Source: an uncultured Verrucomicrobiota bacterium (GTDB taxonomy: Bacteria > Verrucomicrobiota > Verrucomicrobiia > Opitutales > Opitutaceae). From it: a stretch of 64,000 nt of DNA. The stretch's first letter is position 1, and every line of letters begins with the position of its first letter. Below, piece after piece: positions 16,511 through 24,182 of the stretch. The DNA lies in the NCBI GenBank assembly GCA_913058185.1, contig CAJXQX010000002.1, positions 44,728 to 108,727 of the forward strand, written 5' to 3'. The position numbers were made by a program, and so were the translations under genes. A model generated the notes under the pieces. The model did no database searches. It saw only the letters and a list, made by a program, of their open reading frames with translations, and was not told where the DNA came from.

Positions 16511-18478
16511 ATGCGAGCCCCCGTTTGGCCACTACCCCTGTTGCTGTTGGCTGGCTTTTTCTCCACCCTTTGTTCCGCGAATTCCCCGGAGCAACATTCT
16601 CTGTCTGAACTGGAACAGCGGCTGCAGGAAATTGATGACCAACGCTCCAGCCTAGCGAACTACAATCTGACCGGTGGCATCGGCGCCATCGGCTTTCGTT
16701 CTCCCGCCTACCCCACCCCCAACCAATCCGAATGGATCGAAATCGATTTCGGAGAAGTCGCTCCTCTCGATCAGGTGCTTCTCGTCCCCGCAATTAGACG
16801 CGATGGCGTCATGGGATTCCAAGCCGACGGATTCCCCGTTGCTTTTCGATTGCTGGCCGGAACGCACGAAGACCGCACCGGCACGGTCGTGGCGGAATTT
16901 GACGGGAGTGAAAATCTATTACCTCGCATCGCTCCACTGGTCATCTCCTGTGACGGCGTTTTGGCCTCTTGGATACGACTCGAGACCACCACGCTTTCCC
17001 TGCGTGAGTTTGACGCGAAATATGCTCTCCAGCTCTCCGAGATTTTGGCCTTTTCGGGCGAAGAGAATGTTGCCCTAAACCGACCGGTGAAATTCCCCGA
17101 CAACCGTGGTGACTCGTCTGCCCCGGGGTGGCCAAATTCTGCCTTAGTGGATGGATTTCTGCCGTATTTAATGGCTTCAGCCCACGGAGAAAAAAGCGTG
17201 GCCTATCTCGCGTCGCCGCTCGCGACTGACCACCCCGCCCTGCTGATTGATCTCGGGGCGAACTATCCGATCTCCCGACTTCACCTCCACGCGGTTGATC
17301 AAGGCGACACCGTGCCGCAGGCCTACACCGGGGATATCGGGATTCCTCGCGTCCTCTGGGTAGAGGGTGCGAATGATCCCGACTTTCAGGATGCCAAATT
17401 TTTAACCGAATTGCGCCATAGCACCCCCTACGACGTAGGGCCGATTCTGATGTTGGCATTCCCGGAATTCAATTGCCGCTACGTGCGTCTGACTGTGATG
17501 GAAGCAAACCACGATCCGCTCTACCCGAAATTCCCTTCCCGTTTTGGGTTTGCCGAAATCGAGCTTTTTTCTCGCGGCGAAAATATCGCATTGCACAAGC
17601 TCGTCACCATCAACTTCGAGCCCGCTGACGACCTACGCCCTATCGTGAATCTGACCGATGGTTGCAACTATTTTGGCACGATCTTGTCCATCCGAGAATG
17701 GCTGAACCAACTGGCCTTGCGACACGAAATCGAACGGGATCGCCCGTTGTTCAGCGCTGAACTTAACCGCCGCTACCTCCACCAAAAGAACATCGTGACC
17801 CAGCTGTCCGGACTCGCCGTCGTGCTGGCCTTCGGCTGCGTCGTCATCTTTCTAATCGACCGAAATCACCAACATCGGGCCGTCGAGGAAACCCGCAAAC
17901 GAATCGCAGCCGATCTCCATGATGAACTCGGGGCCGACCTCCACGCCTTGGGTCTATTGAGTGATCTGGCCTACTCCGCCAGGTCGACCCCGCAGAAGTT
18001 GGGCGGCTTCTTGCAGCGTATCCGCGCCATCACCGAACGCACGGGCAAGGCGGCGCTCCACTGCACCAACCTACTCGAAGCCGAGGACCTGCACAAAGAT
18101 CTCGTCAATGATGTCCGCAATACGTCCACCCGCATTCTAGCCGACTTGGAGCAATCCGTCGAAATCGAAGGAGCCGATCAATTACGGCGGCTCAGTCCGC
18201 GCAAGAACTTGGACCTGCTCCTATTTTACCAAGAGTGCCTCATCAATATCATCCGTCACTCCGAGGCGACCTGGGTTAAGACCCGCTTGAAGGCGATCGG
18301 CAGACAAATCTATCTCACCGTGGAGGATAATGGTTGCGGCCTCGATGGTCACATTCCTTCGTCGCTAAAACGACGCGCCCGCCTACTTGGGGCGAATGTG
18401 GACGTTCGCTCCGTCGTCCCCTCCGGCTCTGTCATCATGTTGCGCCTCAAAACCCGCTGGTTAAATATCCGAAAGTGA
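16511..18478 (+). CDS. Sensor histidine kinase with periplasmic discoidin-like domains (NarL/LuxR type)
   Basis: The 655-residue protein has a signal peptide (1-23) and two discoidin-like (F5/8 type C, galactose-binding fold) units at about 50-190 and 195-360. They are visible from the repeated ends LSEILAFSGEENVALNRPV and AEIELFSRGENIALHKLV. One membrane helix lies near 430-449. The cytoplasmic part has the HisKA_3 phosphoacceptor AADLHDELGADLH (His470) and a compact HATPase with an N-box (ECLINIIRHSEA) and DNGCGL. It should sense an extracytoplasmic glycan and phosphorylate the regulator whose GTG start overlaps its stop by four bases (GTGA). A paralogue lies at 24183-26174. The ligand is not known; sulfated or fucosylated oligosaccharides are an inference from the neighbours. 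Confidence 0.88.
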   Translation: MRAPVWPLPLLLLAGFFSTLCSANSPEQHSLSELEQRLQEIDDQRSSLANYNLTGGIGAIGFRSPAYPTPNQSEWIEIDFGEVAPLDQVLLVPAIRRDGVMGFQADGFPVAFRLLAGTHEDRTGTVVAEFDGSENLLPRIAPLVISCDGVLASWIRLETTTLSLREFDAKYALQLSEILAFSGEENVALNRPVKFPDNRGDSSAPGWPNSALVDGFLPYLMASAHGEKSVAYLASPLATDHPALLIDLGANYPISRLHLHAVDQGDTVPQAYTGDIGIPRVLWVEGANDPDFQDAKFLTELRHSTPYDVGPILMLAFPEFNCRYVRLTVMEANHDPLYPKFPSRFGFAEIELFSRGENIALHKLVTINFEPADDLRPIVNLTDGCNYFGTILSIREWLNQLALRHEIERDRPLFSAELNRRYLHQKNIVTQLSGLAVVLAFGCVVIFLIDRNHQHRAVEETRKRIAADLHDELGADLHALGLLSDLAYSARSTPQKLGGFLQRIRAITERTGKAALHCTNLLEAEDLHKDLVNDVRNTSTRILADLEQSVEIEGADQLRRLSPRKNLDLLLFYQECLINIIRHSEATWVKTRLKAIGRQIYLTVEDNGCGLDGHIPSSLKRRARLLGANVDVRSVVPSGSVIMLRLKTRWLNIRK

Positions 18479-19128
18479 AAAAAGGCATCCAAGTCATGTT
18501 GGTGGAGGACAATCCTCGCTATCGCGAAAGCATCGCACTCGCCTTGGAAGAGTCCGCCGATATCGAACTCATCGGTGAGTTTGGCACCTCCGAGATCGCG
18601 CTGCGCAGGCTGAAAGCTGGGGCAGCGCCCGATCTCATCCTACTGGACCTTCGTCTGCCGGGCATGGATGGGCTCGCCGCCATTCCTCTGTTTCTTGAAG
18701 CCTCGGCCGACGTAAAGATCATGATCCTCACGCAGTCGAATAGCGATGCCGATGTGTTGCGCGCGATTTCACTGGGCGCATCCGGATACCTCCTAAAATC
18801 ATCGACGGTCGACCGCACCCTCGAGGGCATCCGCACCGTGATGGACGGAGGAGCATCTCTCGATGCCAGCGTCGCCAACTTCATTCTTAACGCCCTCCAG
18901 ACGCGGCTGCCCAAAGAGGACGTCGACGGACTCCTAACCGCGCGCCAACAGGAAGTCCTCATCCTACTGAGTGAAGGCCTCGTGAAGAAGGAAATCGCCG
19001 ACCGCCTGTCCATCAGCTACGCCACCGTCGACGAGCACGTCGACCACATCTACCGCCGTCTCGGCGTTCGCAATGCGCCGTCCGCGGTCAACAAAGCCCA
19101 CCTGCTTGGCCTCCTCCTAGTTCAGTAG
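18475..19128 (+). CDS. NarL/LuxR-family response regulator, partner of the first discoidin kinase
   Basis: The start was taken as the GTG at 18475, which overlaps the kinase stop and gives a standard 217-residue regulator; a longer frame from 18334 would run inside the kinase gene. The receiver domain has the acidic pair in VMLVEDN, phospho-acceptor Asp58 in LLDLRLPG, the conserved Thr in ILTQS and Lys in GYLLKSS. The C-terminal LuxR helix-turn-helix reads LTARQQEVLILLSEG, then KKEIADRLSISYATVDEHV. It should bind DNA when phosphorylated and control genes of this glycan locus. The regulators at 19628 and 26171 are close paralogues. Confidence 0.93.
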   Translation: MKKGIQVMLVEDNPRYRESIALALEESADIELIGEFGTSEIALRRLKAGAAPDLILLDLRLPGMDGLAAIPLFLEASADVKIMILTQSNSDADVLRAISLGASGYLLKSSTVDRTLEGIRTVMDGGASLDASVANFILNALQTRLPKEDVDGLLTARQQEVLILLSEGLVKKEIADRLSISYATVDEHVDHIYRRLGVRNAPSAVNKAHLLGLLLVQ

Positions 19129-19627
19129 TCCGCGCCACCTCGCCGAAGGCAAAAGACACCGAGGCAGGGCGTGCGCGACCAGCGCCGCCGATCAATGCCG
19201 TTCCACCCGTTACCAAAGGACGCGTAAAGAGTCGGGCATAAAGCCCGACCCACATTATTGTGATGAAATCCATTCGTGGGTGGGTCGGGCTTTATGCCCG
19301 ACTTCCGGTTGAAACGGCAGTTTTCCGCCCCCTCTTTCGCACTTCGAAACGGCACTCCGTCATCGACATCGCCCCATTCCGCACCGCAGCTCCGCGGCCT
19401 CCCCAAATAGGACCCGGTGAAAGCGGGATATTCAATCCACGGCAGATCCCCTATTCTCGCCGCGGTCAACTACCCCACCTACCCGGAGCCGAGGACAAAC
19501 CTCACACCCCGGAGGAATCACTGCATTTCCAGTGAAGCGCAACTGGCCACCCCCTCCCCGAGTTCCGCCCCATTGTCAGCTTCCCTTACCCACTCTCTTT
19601 AAGAATTTGAACCAACCGATTTCACCC
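19129..19627. other. Gene-free stretch with a perfect long inverted repeat
   Basis: No plausible coding region was found. It contains the inverted repeat at 19231-19302. No kinase remnant could be seen before the orphan regulator. The stretch 19310-19600 shows nothing recognisable. Confidence 0.6.
19231..19302. repeat. REP-like inverted pair with 23-base perfect arms
   Basis: The arms at 19231-19253 and 19280-19302 are perfect reverse complements, separated by 26 bases. Each arm is itself a small hairpin, GTCGGGC-ATAAA-GCCCGAC. Degenerate relatives (GTGGGTCGCGCTTTACGCCC at 34501-34520; GTGAGTCGGGCTTTTCA near 35564) occur elsewhere in intergenic DNA. This fits a dispersed palindromic element such as a REP/BIME; it may also act as a terminator after the first regulator gene. 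Confidence 0.8.
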
Positions 19628-20284
19628 ATGAGCGAACCGATCAACATAATGTTAGTCGAAGATCATATCGGCTACCGTGACACGCTGATTCAAGTGCTCC
19701 AACAGGTTGCTCAAATCAACCATATCCTGGCTTTCAGCACGGCAGAAATCGCCCTACGACAACTGGGGAAAATCTCACCTGACCAAGAGCCCGATCTTCT
19801 CCTCCTGGATCTCAAACTCCCGGGCATGTCCGGACTCCAGTCCATTCCATGGTTCAACAAATCCCTCCCGAACCTGAAGATCATTGTCCTCACCCAATCT
19901 TCCGCCGAGGAGGACTTTCTTACCGCCATGGCCCAGGGCGCTTCGGGTTATTTATTAAAATCGGCCACCATTTATCAGATCACCGAAGCCATCCATTCCG
20001 TGCAAAGCGGCGGCGCATCCATTGATCCTCAGGTCGCCAAGTATTTGCTAAAATCCCTGAATCAATCCGCTTCCCCGAAGGTAACACCCGTGAGGCCCCT
20101 GTCCGAGCGAGAGCTGCAAATCCTTACGCTTATCGCCAACGGAAACGCCCGCAAAGAGATATCAAGTCGACTCGATATCTCGATCAACACCGTGTGCTAC
20201 CACGTCGATCATATCTACGAAAAACTGAACGTAGCGAACGCCCCCGCCGCCATCGCCCAAGGCTTTCGCACTGGAATTCTATGA
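19628..20284 (+). CDS. Orphan NarL/LuxR-family response regulator
   Basis: The protein is 218 residues from the ATG at 19628. The receiver has VEDH, phospho-acceptor Asp61 in LLLDLKLPG, Thr in VLTQSS and Lys in GYLLKSA. The LuxR-type helix-turn-helix follows (LSERELQILTLIANGNARKE, then RLDISINTVCYHVDHIYEKL). It is more like the regulator at 26171 in its N-terminal half (MLVEDHIGYRD against MLVEDHVGYRE). No sensor kinase adjoins it, so it may receive phosphate from one of the two discoidin kinases nearby or act as a branch of that circuit. The upstream 500 bases are gene-free. Confidence 0.92.
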   Translation: MSEPINIMLVEDHIGYRDTLIQVLQQVAQINHILAFSTAEIALRQLGKISPDQEPDLLLLDLKLPGMSGLQSIPWFNKSLPNLKIIVLTQSSAEEDFLTAMAQGASGYLLKSATIYQITEAIHSVQSGGASIDPQVAKYLLKSLNQSASPKVTPVRPLSERELQILTLIANGNARKEISSRLDISINTVCYHVDHIYEKLNVANAPAAIAQGFRTGIL

Positions 20285-20340
20285 TCCCCGGAAGAGCCGG
20301 TGAGTGGCTGAATGGTTAGCCGGCTGAGGGCGGAATAGAG

Positions 20341-20423
20341 GCAGACGCGGACGACACGGAGGTCGTCCCTCCCATGTCGGTGCTGAGGGAGGGACCGGCT
20401 CCGTCCGGTCCGCGCTGGAACGG
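20341..20423. repeat. 83-base imperfect palindromic repeat, copy 1
   Basis: The left arm CGCGGACGACACGGAGGTCG continues into TCCCTCCC, and the right arm GGGAGGGACCGGCTCCG continues into TCCGGTCCGCG; the arms are imperfect reverse complements around a short centre ATGTCGGTGCTGA. It differs from copy 2 at about seven positions and has the same length. Such paired palindromes resemble REP/BIME or a small non-autonomous element. Confidence 0.75.
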
Positions 20424-20663
20424 CAGGATCGAAACGCCTTTTGTGCGCCAAGATCTTCCCACCCTCCTTCCAGCTTCTCCTATCCGTTAATTGGCCCAAC
20501 CAACGGAGTAGATCTTAGCAACGCTTGGATCCGGAATCCCGCGATCGGAGTGGCTTGTTTTGTGCCTTATGTGGCCCATCAATCCAATCGCTGAGCCGGC
20601 AGACCGTGGGAATTGCCACAAGAGGCACAAAAACCTAGGATCCACAGAGGACGAAAAAAGGTG

Positions 20664-20746
20664 GCAGGCGCGGACGACACGGAGGTCGTCCCTCCCATGT
20701 CGTTGCTGAGGGAGGGACCAGCTCTGTCTGGTCCGCGCTGGGACGG
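20664..20746. repeat. 83-base imperfect palindromic repeat, copy 2
   Basis: Same structure and orientation as the copy at 20341-20423. A change in the right arm (CCAGCTCTGTCTGG) keeps an internal hairpin, since compensating changes on both sides retain pairing. That suggests selection on the folded form. Confidence 0.75.
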
Positions 20747-20791
20747 TATGCCGATCCACCCGGGGCGTTTTACGGCCTCCCCAAATTATCC

Positions 20792-21952
20792 TTAGGGGGC
20801 GCGCCAATCGATACGCGCCTCCTTGGTCTCGAGGTTAACCCAGATTTTGGCTTGGGCGAACTCGCGGGTGGCGGTCATCCCATCCCAAATCGCATCGGTT
20901 TTGGGTGGCCCCAGCGGACGCTCCAACTCCGGATAGGAGTCCAACATCCCGTGTATATTCGTGTAGCCCCACGAATAACAAAAATACGATCCTGGCTGGA
21001 CCGCGACGAGGTAGCAGGCCAAGGGAAAGGTGATCTTCTCCCGAGCCAAGGCGAGTAGCTCCGCGTGAGGGCGGGCCATCATCTCTTTCTCCAACCACGT
21101 GAATCCCGGCCAGCCTTTGAGCACGACAAACTTCCCCTTGCGCGTCGCGATCGCAATCGAATCGAGGTCCGCTTTGAGATCCTCGGGGTCGGTCGTATTG
21201 ATCGCATCAAAGTGCTCGATCATCACACCATCGATTCCCTCCCAATCCAAAATCTCCTGGTAGGCACCGGCCCGTATCCCATTGACCAATACAATTCGGT
21301 CCGGGCCTATCTTTCGTTTTGTCAGCGCGATCATCTCCCGCAAACCAGCAATCACGGCTTGAGCTTTTTCCGCCCCCACAATCGTGACCAATGACGGCGA
21401 CAAAGCCTGCGGTATCGCATCAATAAATACGCCATCGACCGGGCCCCGCTGCAGCGCCGCCACCACCACATCTGACCACCATTCCCGAAACTCTGCATTG
21501 GAGGGATCGGGACGCACCACGTCGCGAGTCTTGGTGACGACGTTTCCCTCGAGGTCCCGGAGCGTCCATTCCGGGCGGTAGGACTCGAAAGACTCATAAC
21601 CACCCCAGTTGATAAAACCATTGAGGTAGAAAAGCACATTCGCCTCGGAGTTGAGGGCCTTTATACGCCGAGCGGTATCGGCAATGCCTGCTTCGGTGCT
21701 GCCATGGGTGGAGGCGCCGTGGCCTTTCTCCAGCGCGATGAATCCACTATGACTCGCCAGGAAAGCTATCTCAGCATCGGTGAGGTCAGCGTCGCGTTTG
21801 GCGAAATGAATATTGAGCGGGACCCGGTCCCAACTAAAGCCCGTGAGCGTCACATCCGGGCCAGCCGAGGGGTCCTGAGCCGAGGCGGCAGGCGCCAGCG
21901 CCAGCAGTGCCACCGTGAACGACCAACGGCGAAATATCGGGGTATCTACCAT
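20792..21952 (-). CDS. Secreted putative glycoside hydrolase (TIM-barrel, GHL15-like), second paralogue
   Basis: The 386-residue protein has a signal peptide (through SAQDPSAG) and opens with FSWDRVPLNIHFAKRDADL, matching the paralogue at 12415-13617. Candidate catalytic acids are Asp in DGVFIDAI and Glu in DGVMIEHFDA, at positions equivalent to those in the paralogue. Other shared points are REWW, the IGPDRIVLVNG strand and the C-terminal ERPLGPPKTDAIWDG block. The usual length of such barrels (350-400) is met. It ends just after the repeat pair and lies directly downstream (26 bases) of the intact GH29 fucosidase on the same strand, so the two are probably one operon. This strengthens a role in fucose-glycan breakdown, but no activity can be assigned. 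Confidence 0.6.
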   Translation of the reverse strand: MVDTPIFRRWSFTVALLALAPAASAQDPSAGPDVTLTGFSWDRVPLNIHFAKRDADLTDAEIAFLASHSGFIALEKGHGASTHGSTEAGIADTARRIKALNSEANVLFYLNGFINWGGYESFESYRPEWTLRDLEGNVVTKTRDVVRPDPSNAEFREWWSDVVVAALQRGPVDGVFIDAIPQALSPSLVTIVGAEKAQAVIAGLREMIALTKRKIGPDRIVLVNGIRAGAYQEILDWEGIDGVMIEHFDAINTTDPEDLKADLDSIAIATRKGKFVVLKGWPGFTWLEKEMMARPHAELLALAREKITFPLACYLVAVQPGSYFCYSWGYTNIHGMLDSYPELERPLGPPKTDAIWDGMTATREFAQAKIWVNLETKEARIDWRAP

Positions 21953-21978
21953 ATCGGGGAAAAGAGTATAACTGAGCG

Positions 21979-23775
21979 TTAATTCACGCGCTTGATCCGG
22001 AGATCGGACAGGCTGGCTTTGGTGCGATCACCATCCACGAGTGTGACGGTCAGCGTATACTTACCCGCCTTAGCAAAGGACATCAGCCCCATGTCGTAGG
22101 TGTGGTAAACGTGCGATGCGTTCTGGTTGTTTTGCACGTAGCCGCCATGGCTGGAATCGATCCGCCAGGTCGGCCGCCCCTCACCCGCGTAAGTGATATC
22201 CAACTCGTAATCGCCAGGCTGCGCGACGGAGATTTCCCAAACTGCTTCTCCGGATTGGGACCATGCGCTGACCTGATTGATGTGCTTCCATTCGCCAAAT
22301 TTTTCCATCCAACGAATTTCCGTTTGTTCGGCGCCTTCAACTTGGGCAAAATCCGCCAACAAAGTCTTCGAAATATTCGGATAGATCCCGAGAGTCTGAT
22401 CGACCACCGGAGCGCCCGCGAGCGTCACCTTGATCACACTGGCCGGGTGGTCAGCTGGAGTCGGCGGCACTTGAAACTCGGTCCAAGATCCGTGCTTCAC
22501 CCACGTGATCGGTTGTTCGCCATCAGCAGCGAGAATCGCCGCGGATTTAATCTTGGTTTTGAGACCCGGGAGAAACAGGCGACCCTCCTGAGGCCAATCA
22601 TAAACCACGAGATTCAACGTCTCACCTTGAGTCGTGACATCACCCCAAGGCAGCTCATGCCCCCATGGCGATGAACCCGCCGCGTAGACCACTTGAGGAT
22701 ACCGCTTTATCCACTCGCCGGATCGGCGGAGGAATTTAGCTGCCTGGGCAGGCACCCGTCCGGTGCCGTCGGGGCCGATGTTTAACAAATACGTGCCACC
22801 ACGAGCGACGGTCGAAACGACGCGCTCGAGAATTTCTCCGGTGCCTTTCCAGTTTCGGTCATACCAGGCATAGGACCAAGAATCGTTGGTCGTATCGCAG
22901 GTTTCCCAAAGTCCATCCATGTTGCGGGGTGGCACCTGCATGTCGCCGTTGCTGATATAGTCGCCCAACCCATGACCCACCCGACTGCAAAGCATCGCAT
23001 TGGGCTGCACCTCCCGCACATAGGCTGCCAACTCTTCGACAAAGTGCTTCGGCATGCCCCCCGGGGTGTCGAACCAGATATAGTCGAGTTCTCCGTAGTT
23101 CGAGCAAATCTCCTTCACCTGCGGGAAACACTTCTCGCGGAAGTATTGTTCAAAGCTCGCTTCCGAACCGTCCGCATTGGTCTTCGGCCCACCATTTCCA
23201 CCCGGAGAGGTCCAGTCCTGGTTGTGCGAGTAATAAAAACCGAAACCCAGATCCGCTTCTTCACAAGCATCCGCCAACTCTTTCATCGGATCGCGGCCAA
23301 ACGGCGTGGCGTCCACGATGTTAAACGGATGGGCGGAATCAAACATCGCAAATCCTTCATGATGCTTAGAAGTGATGATAATCCACTTCATACCCGCGTC
23401 TTTGGCCAGTTGGACGATCGCCTTTGCATCGAAGTCCACCGGATTGAACTCCTTTGCCGTGGTTTCGTATTCCTCCGGAGGAATGTCCGCCACCCGTGGA
23501 TTCATAATCCACTCAGTGATGCCATAGTAGGTCTTCCCTTTCCACTCGCCAGCCAGTTTGGAATACAGGCCCCAATGAATAAACATGCCATAGTTCCCGT
23601 CGCGGAAAAGGGCCGCCCGCTCCGATAGCTCCACATCCGACTGGCTGGCGGCTTCGCCCCACATTTTGTCCATGGACTGCCCTGACTTAGGTGCGGCGGT
23701 CTCGGCCCCTAACATGGAGGCCAGAACGGACGCCAAAATTAAAAGAAAAACGGGAGAGAAAAATCTTAGTTTCAT
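21979..23775 (-). CDS. Secreted alpha-L-fucosidase, GH29
   Basis: The 598-residue protein has a signal peptide (1-24) and a GH29 catalytic domain: FRDGNYGMFIHWGLYS, WIIITSKHHEGFAMFDS, FGFYYSHNQDW and the nucleophile Asp236 in YIWFDTPGGM. A C-terminal domain of about 130 residues (from about 460) with VEGAEQTEIRW and GDYELDITYAGEGRP looks like a carbohydrate-binding jelly-roll. It should release alpha-L-fucose from fucoidan fragments or other glycans by a retaining mechanism. It is intact, in contrast to the GH29 gene at 417-1843. It is divergent from the second sensor kinase, sharing a 400-base intergenic region with TATTCAGGG repeats, and is probably co-transcribed with the GHL15-like gene. 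Confidence 0.95.
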   Translation of the reverse strand: MKLRFFSPVFLLILASVLASMLGAETAAPKSGQSMDKMWGEAASQSDVELSERAALFRDGNYGMFIHWGLYSKLAGEWKGKTYYGITEWIMNPRVADIPPEEYETTAKEFNPVDFDAKAIVQLAKDAGMKWIIITSKHHEGFAMFDSAHPFNIVDATPFGRDPMKELADACEEADLGFGFYYSHNQDWTSPGGNGGPKTNADGSEASFEQYFREKCFPQVKEICSNYGELDYIWFDTPGGMPKHFVEELAAYVREVQPNAMLCSRVGHGLGDYISNGDMQVPPRNMDGLWETCDTTNDSWSYAWYDRNWKGTGEILERVVSTVARGGTYLLNIGPDGTGRVPAQAAKFLRRSGEWIKRYPQVVYAAGSSPWGHELPWGDVTTQGETLNLVVYDWPQEGRLFLPGLKTKIKSAAILAADGEQPITWVKHGSWTEFQVPPTPADHPASVIKVTLAGAPVVDQTLGIYPNISKTLLADFAQVEGAEQTEIRWMEKFGEWKHINQVSAWSQSGEAVWEISVAQPGDYELDITYAGEGRPTWRIDSSHGGYVQNNQNASHVYHTYDMGLMSFAKAGKYTLTVTLVDGDRTKASLSDLRIKRVN

Positions 23776-24182
23776 GATTTTTGAACAAATGGTCCGATCA
23801 ACCGATCGGAGAGATTAACGCTGCTGAAAATCGGCTAATAACGCTGTAAAAGCCTAGGGAAGCAGGGGGAGGGACTAAAGAAAGTCGGAAAGTTAAAGGA
23901 CAAAATACCAGATGTATCAGATCTTTGTTACTACCTATTCAGGGGATGCCGTTTAGTATTCAGGGATGCCCCTAAGAACCTTTGTTCGGATACCTCCATG
24001 CTCCATTCGAAATAGCACCGGTGACCTGCCTGCTCCAAGGTTAGGCTGGAATAGGATTATTTCCCAAAAACCTCGCCAATCTATCCGTCTACCGATGCAT
24101 ACTTAAACTGCGATCTATTCCCCTCAGCCGACTCGCCCCCTTTCATCCCATGTCTCGGCTGGAGCATGATCAAATTGCCCTT
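23776..24182. promoter_or_regulatory. Divergent regulatory region between GH29 fucosidase and second discoidin kinase
   Basis: No gene is present. At 23932-23945 there is TACCTATTCAGGGG and at 23954-23972 TAGTATTCAGGGATGCCCC; the shared core TATTCAGGG(G)ATGCC repeats about 22 bases apart, two helical turns. This matches the dyads before the first kinase. It is a good candidate for binding of the paired LuxR regulator to control both genes. Confidence 0.5.

Larger units (their letters stand above)
20285..20791. other. Convergent intergenic region carrying two copies of an 83-base palindromic repeat
   Basis: No gene is supported. The region between the orphan regulator and the convergent glycosidase-like gene holds the two repeat copies at 20341-20423 and 20664-20746; otherwise nothing recognisable was seen. 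Confidence 0.6.

Noticed and set aside
18334..18474. Longer N-terminus for the first response regulator
   Set aside because: It would lie inside the kinase gene, and the receiver domain begins right after the GTG that overlaps the kinase stop.
19260..19535. Plus-strand frame of 91 codons before the orphan regulator
   Set aside because: It starts inside the inverted repeat, is proline-rich without motifs, and shows no translation signal.
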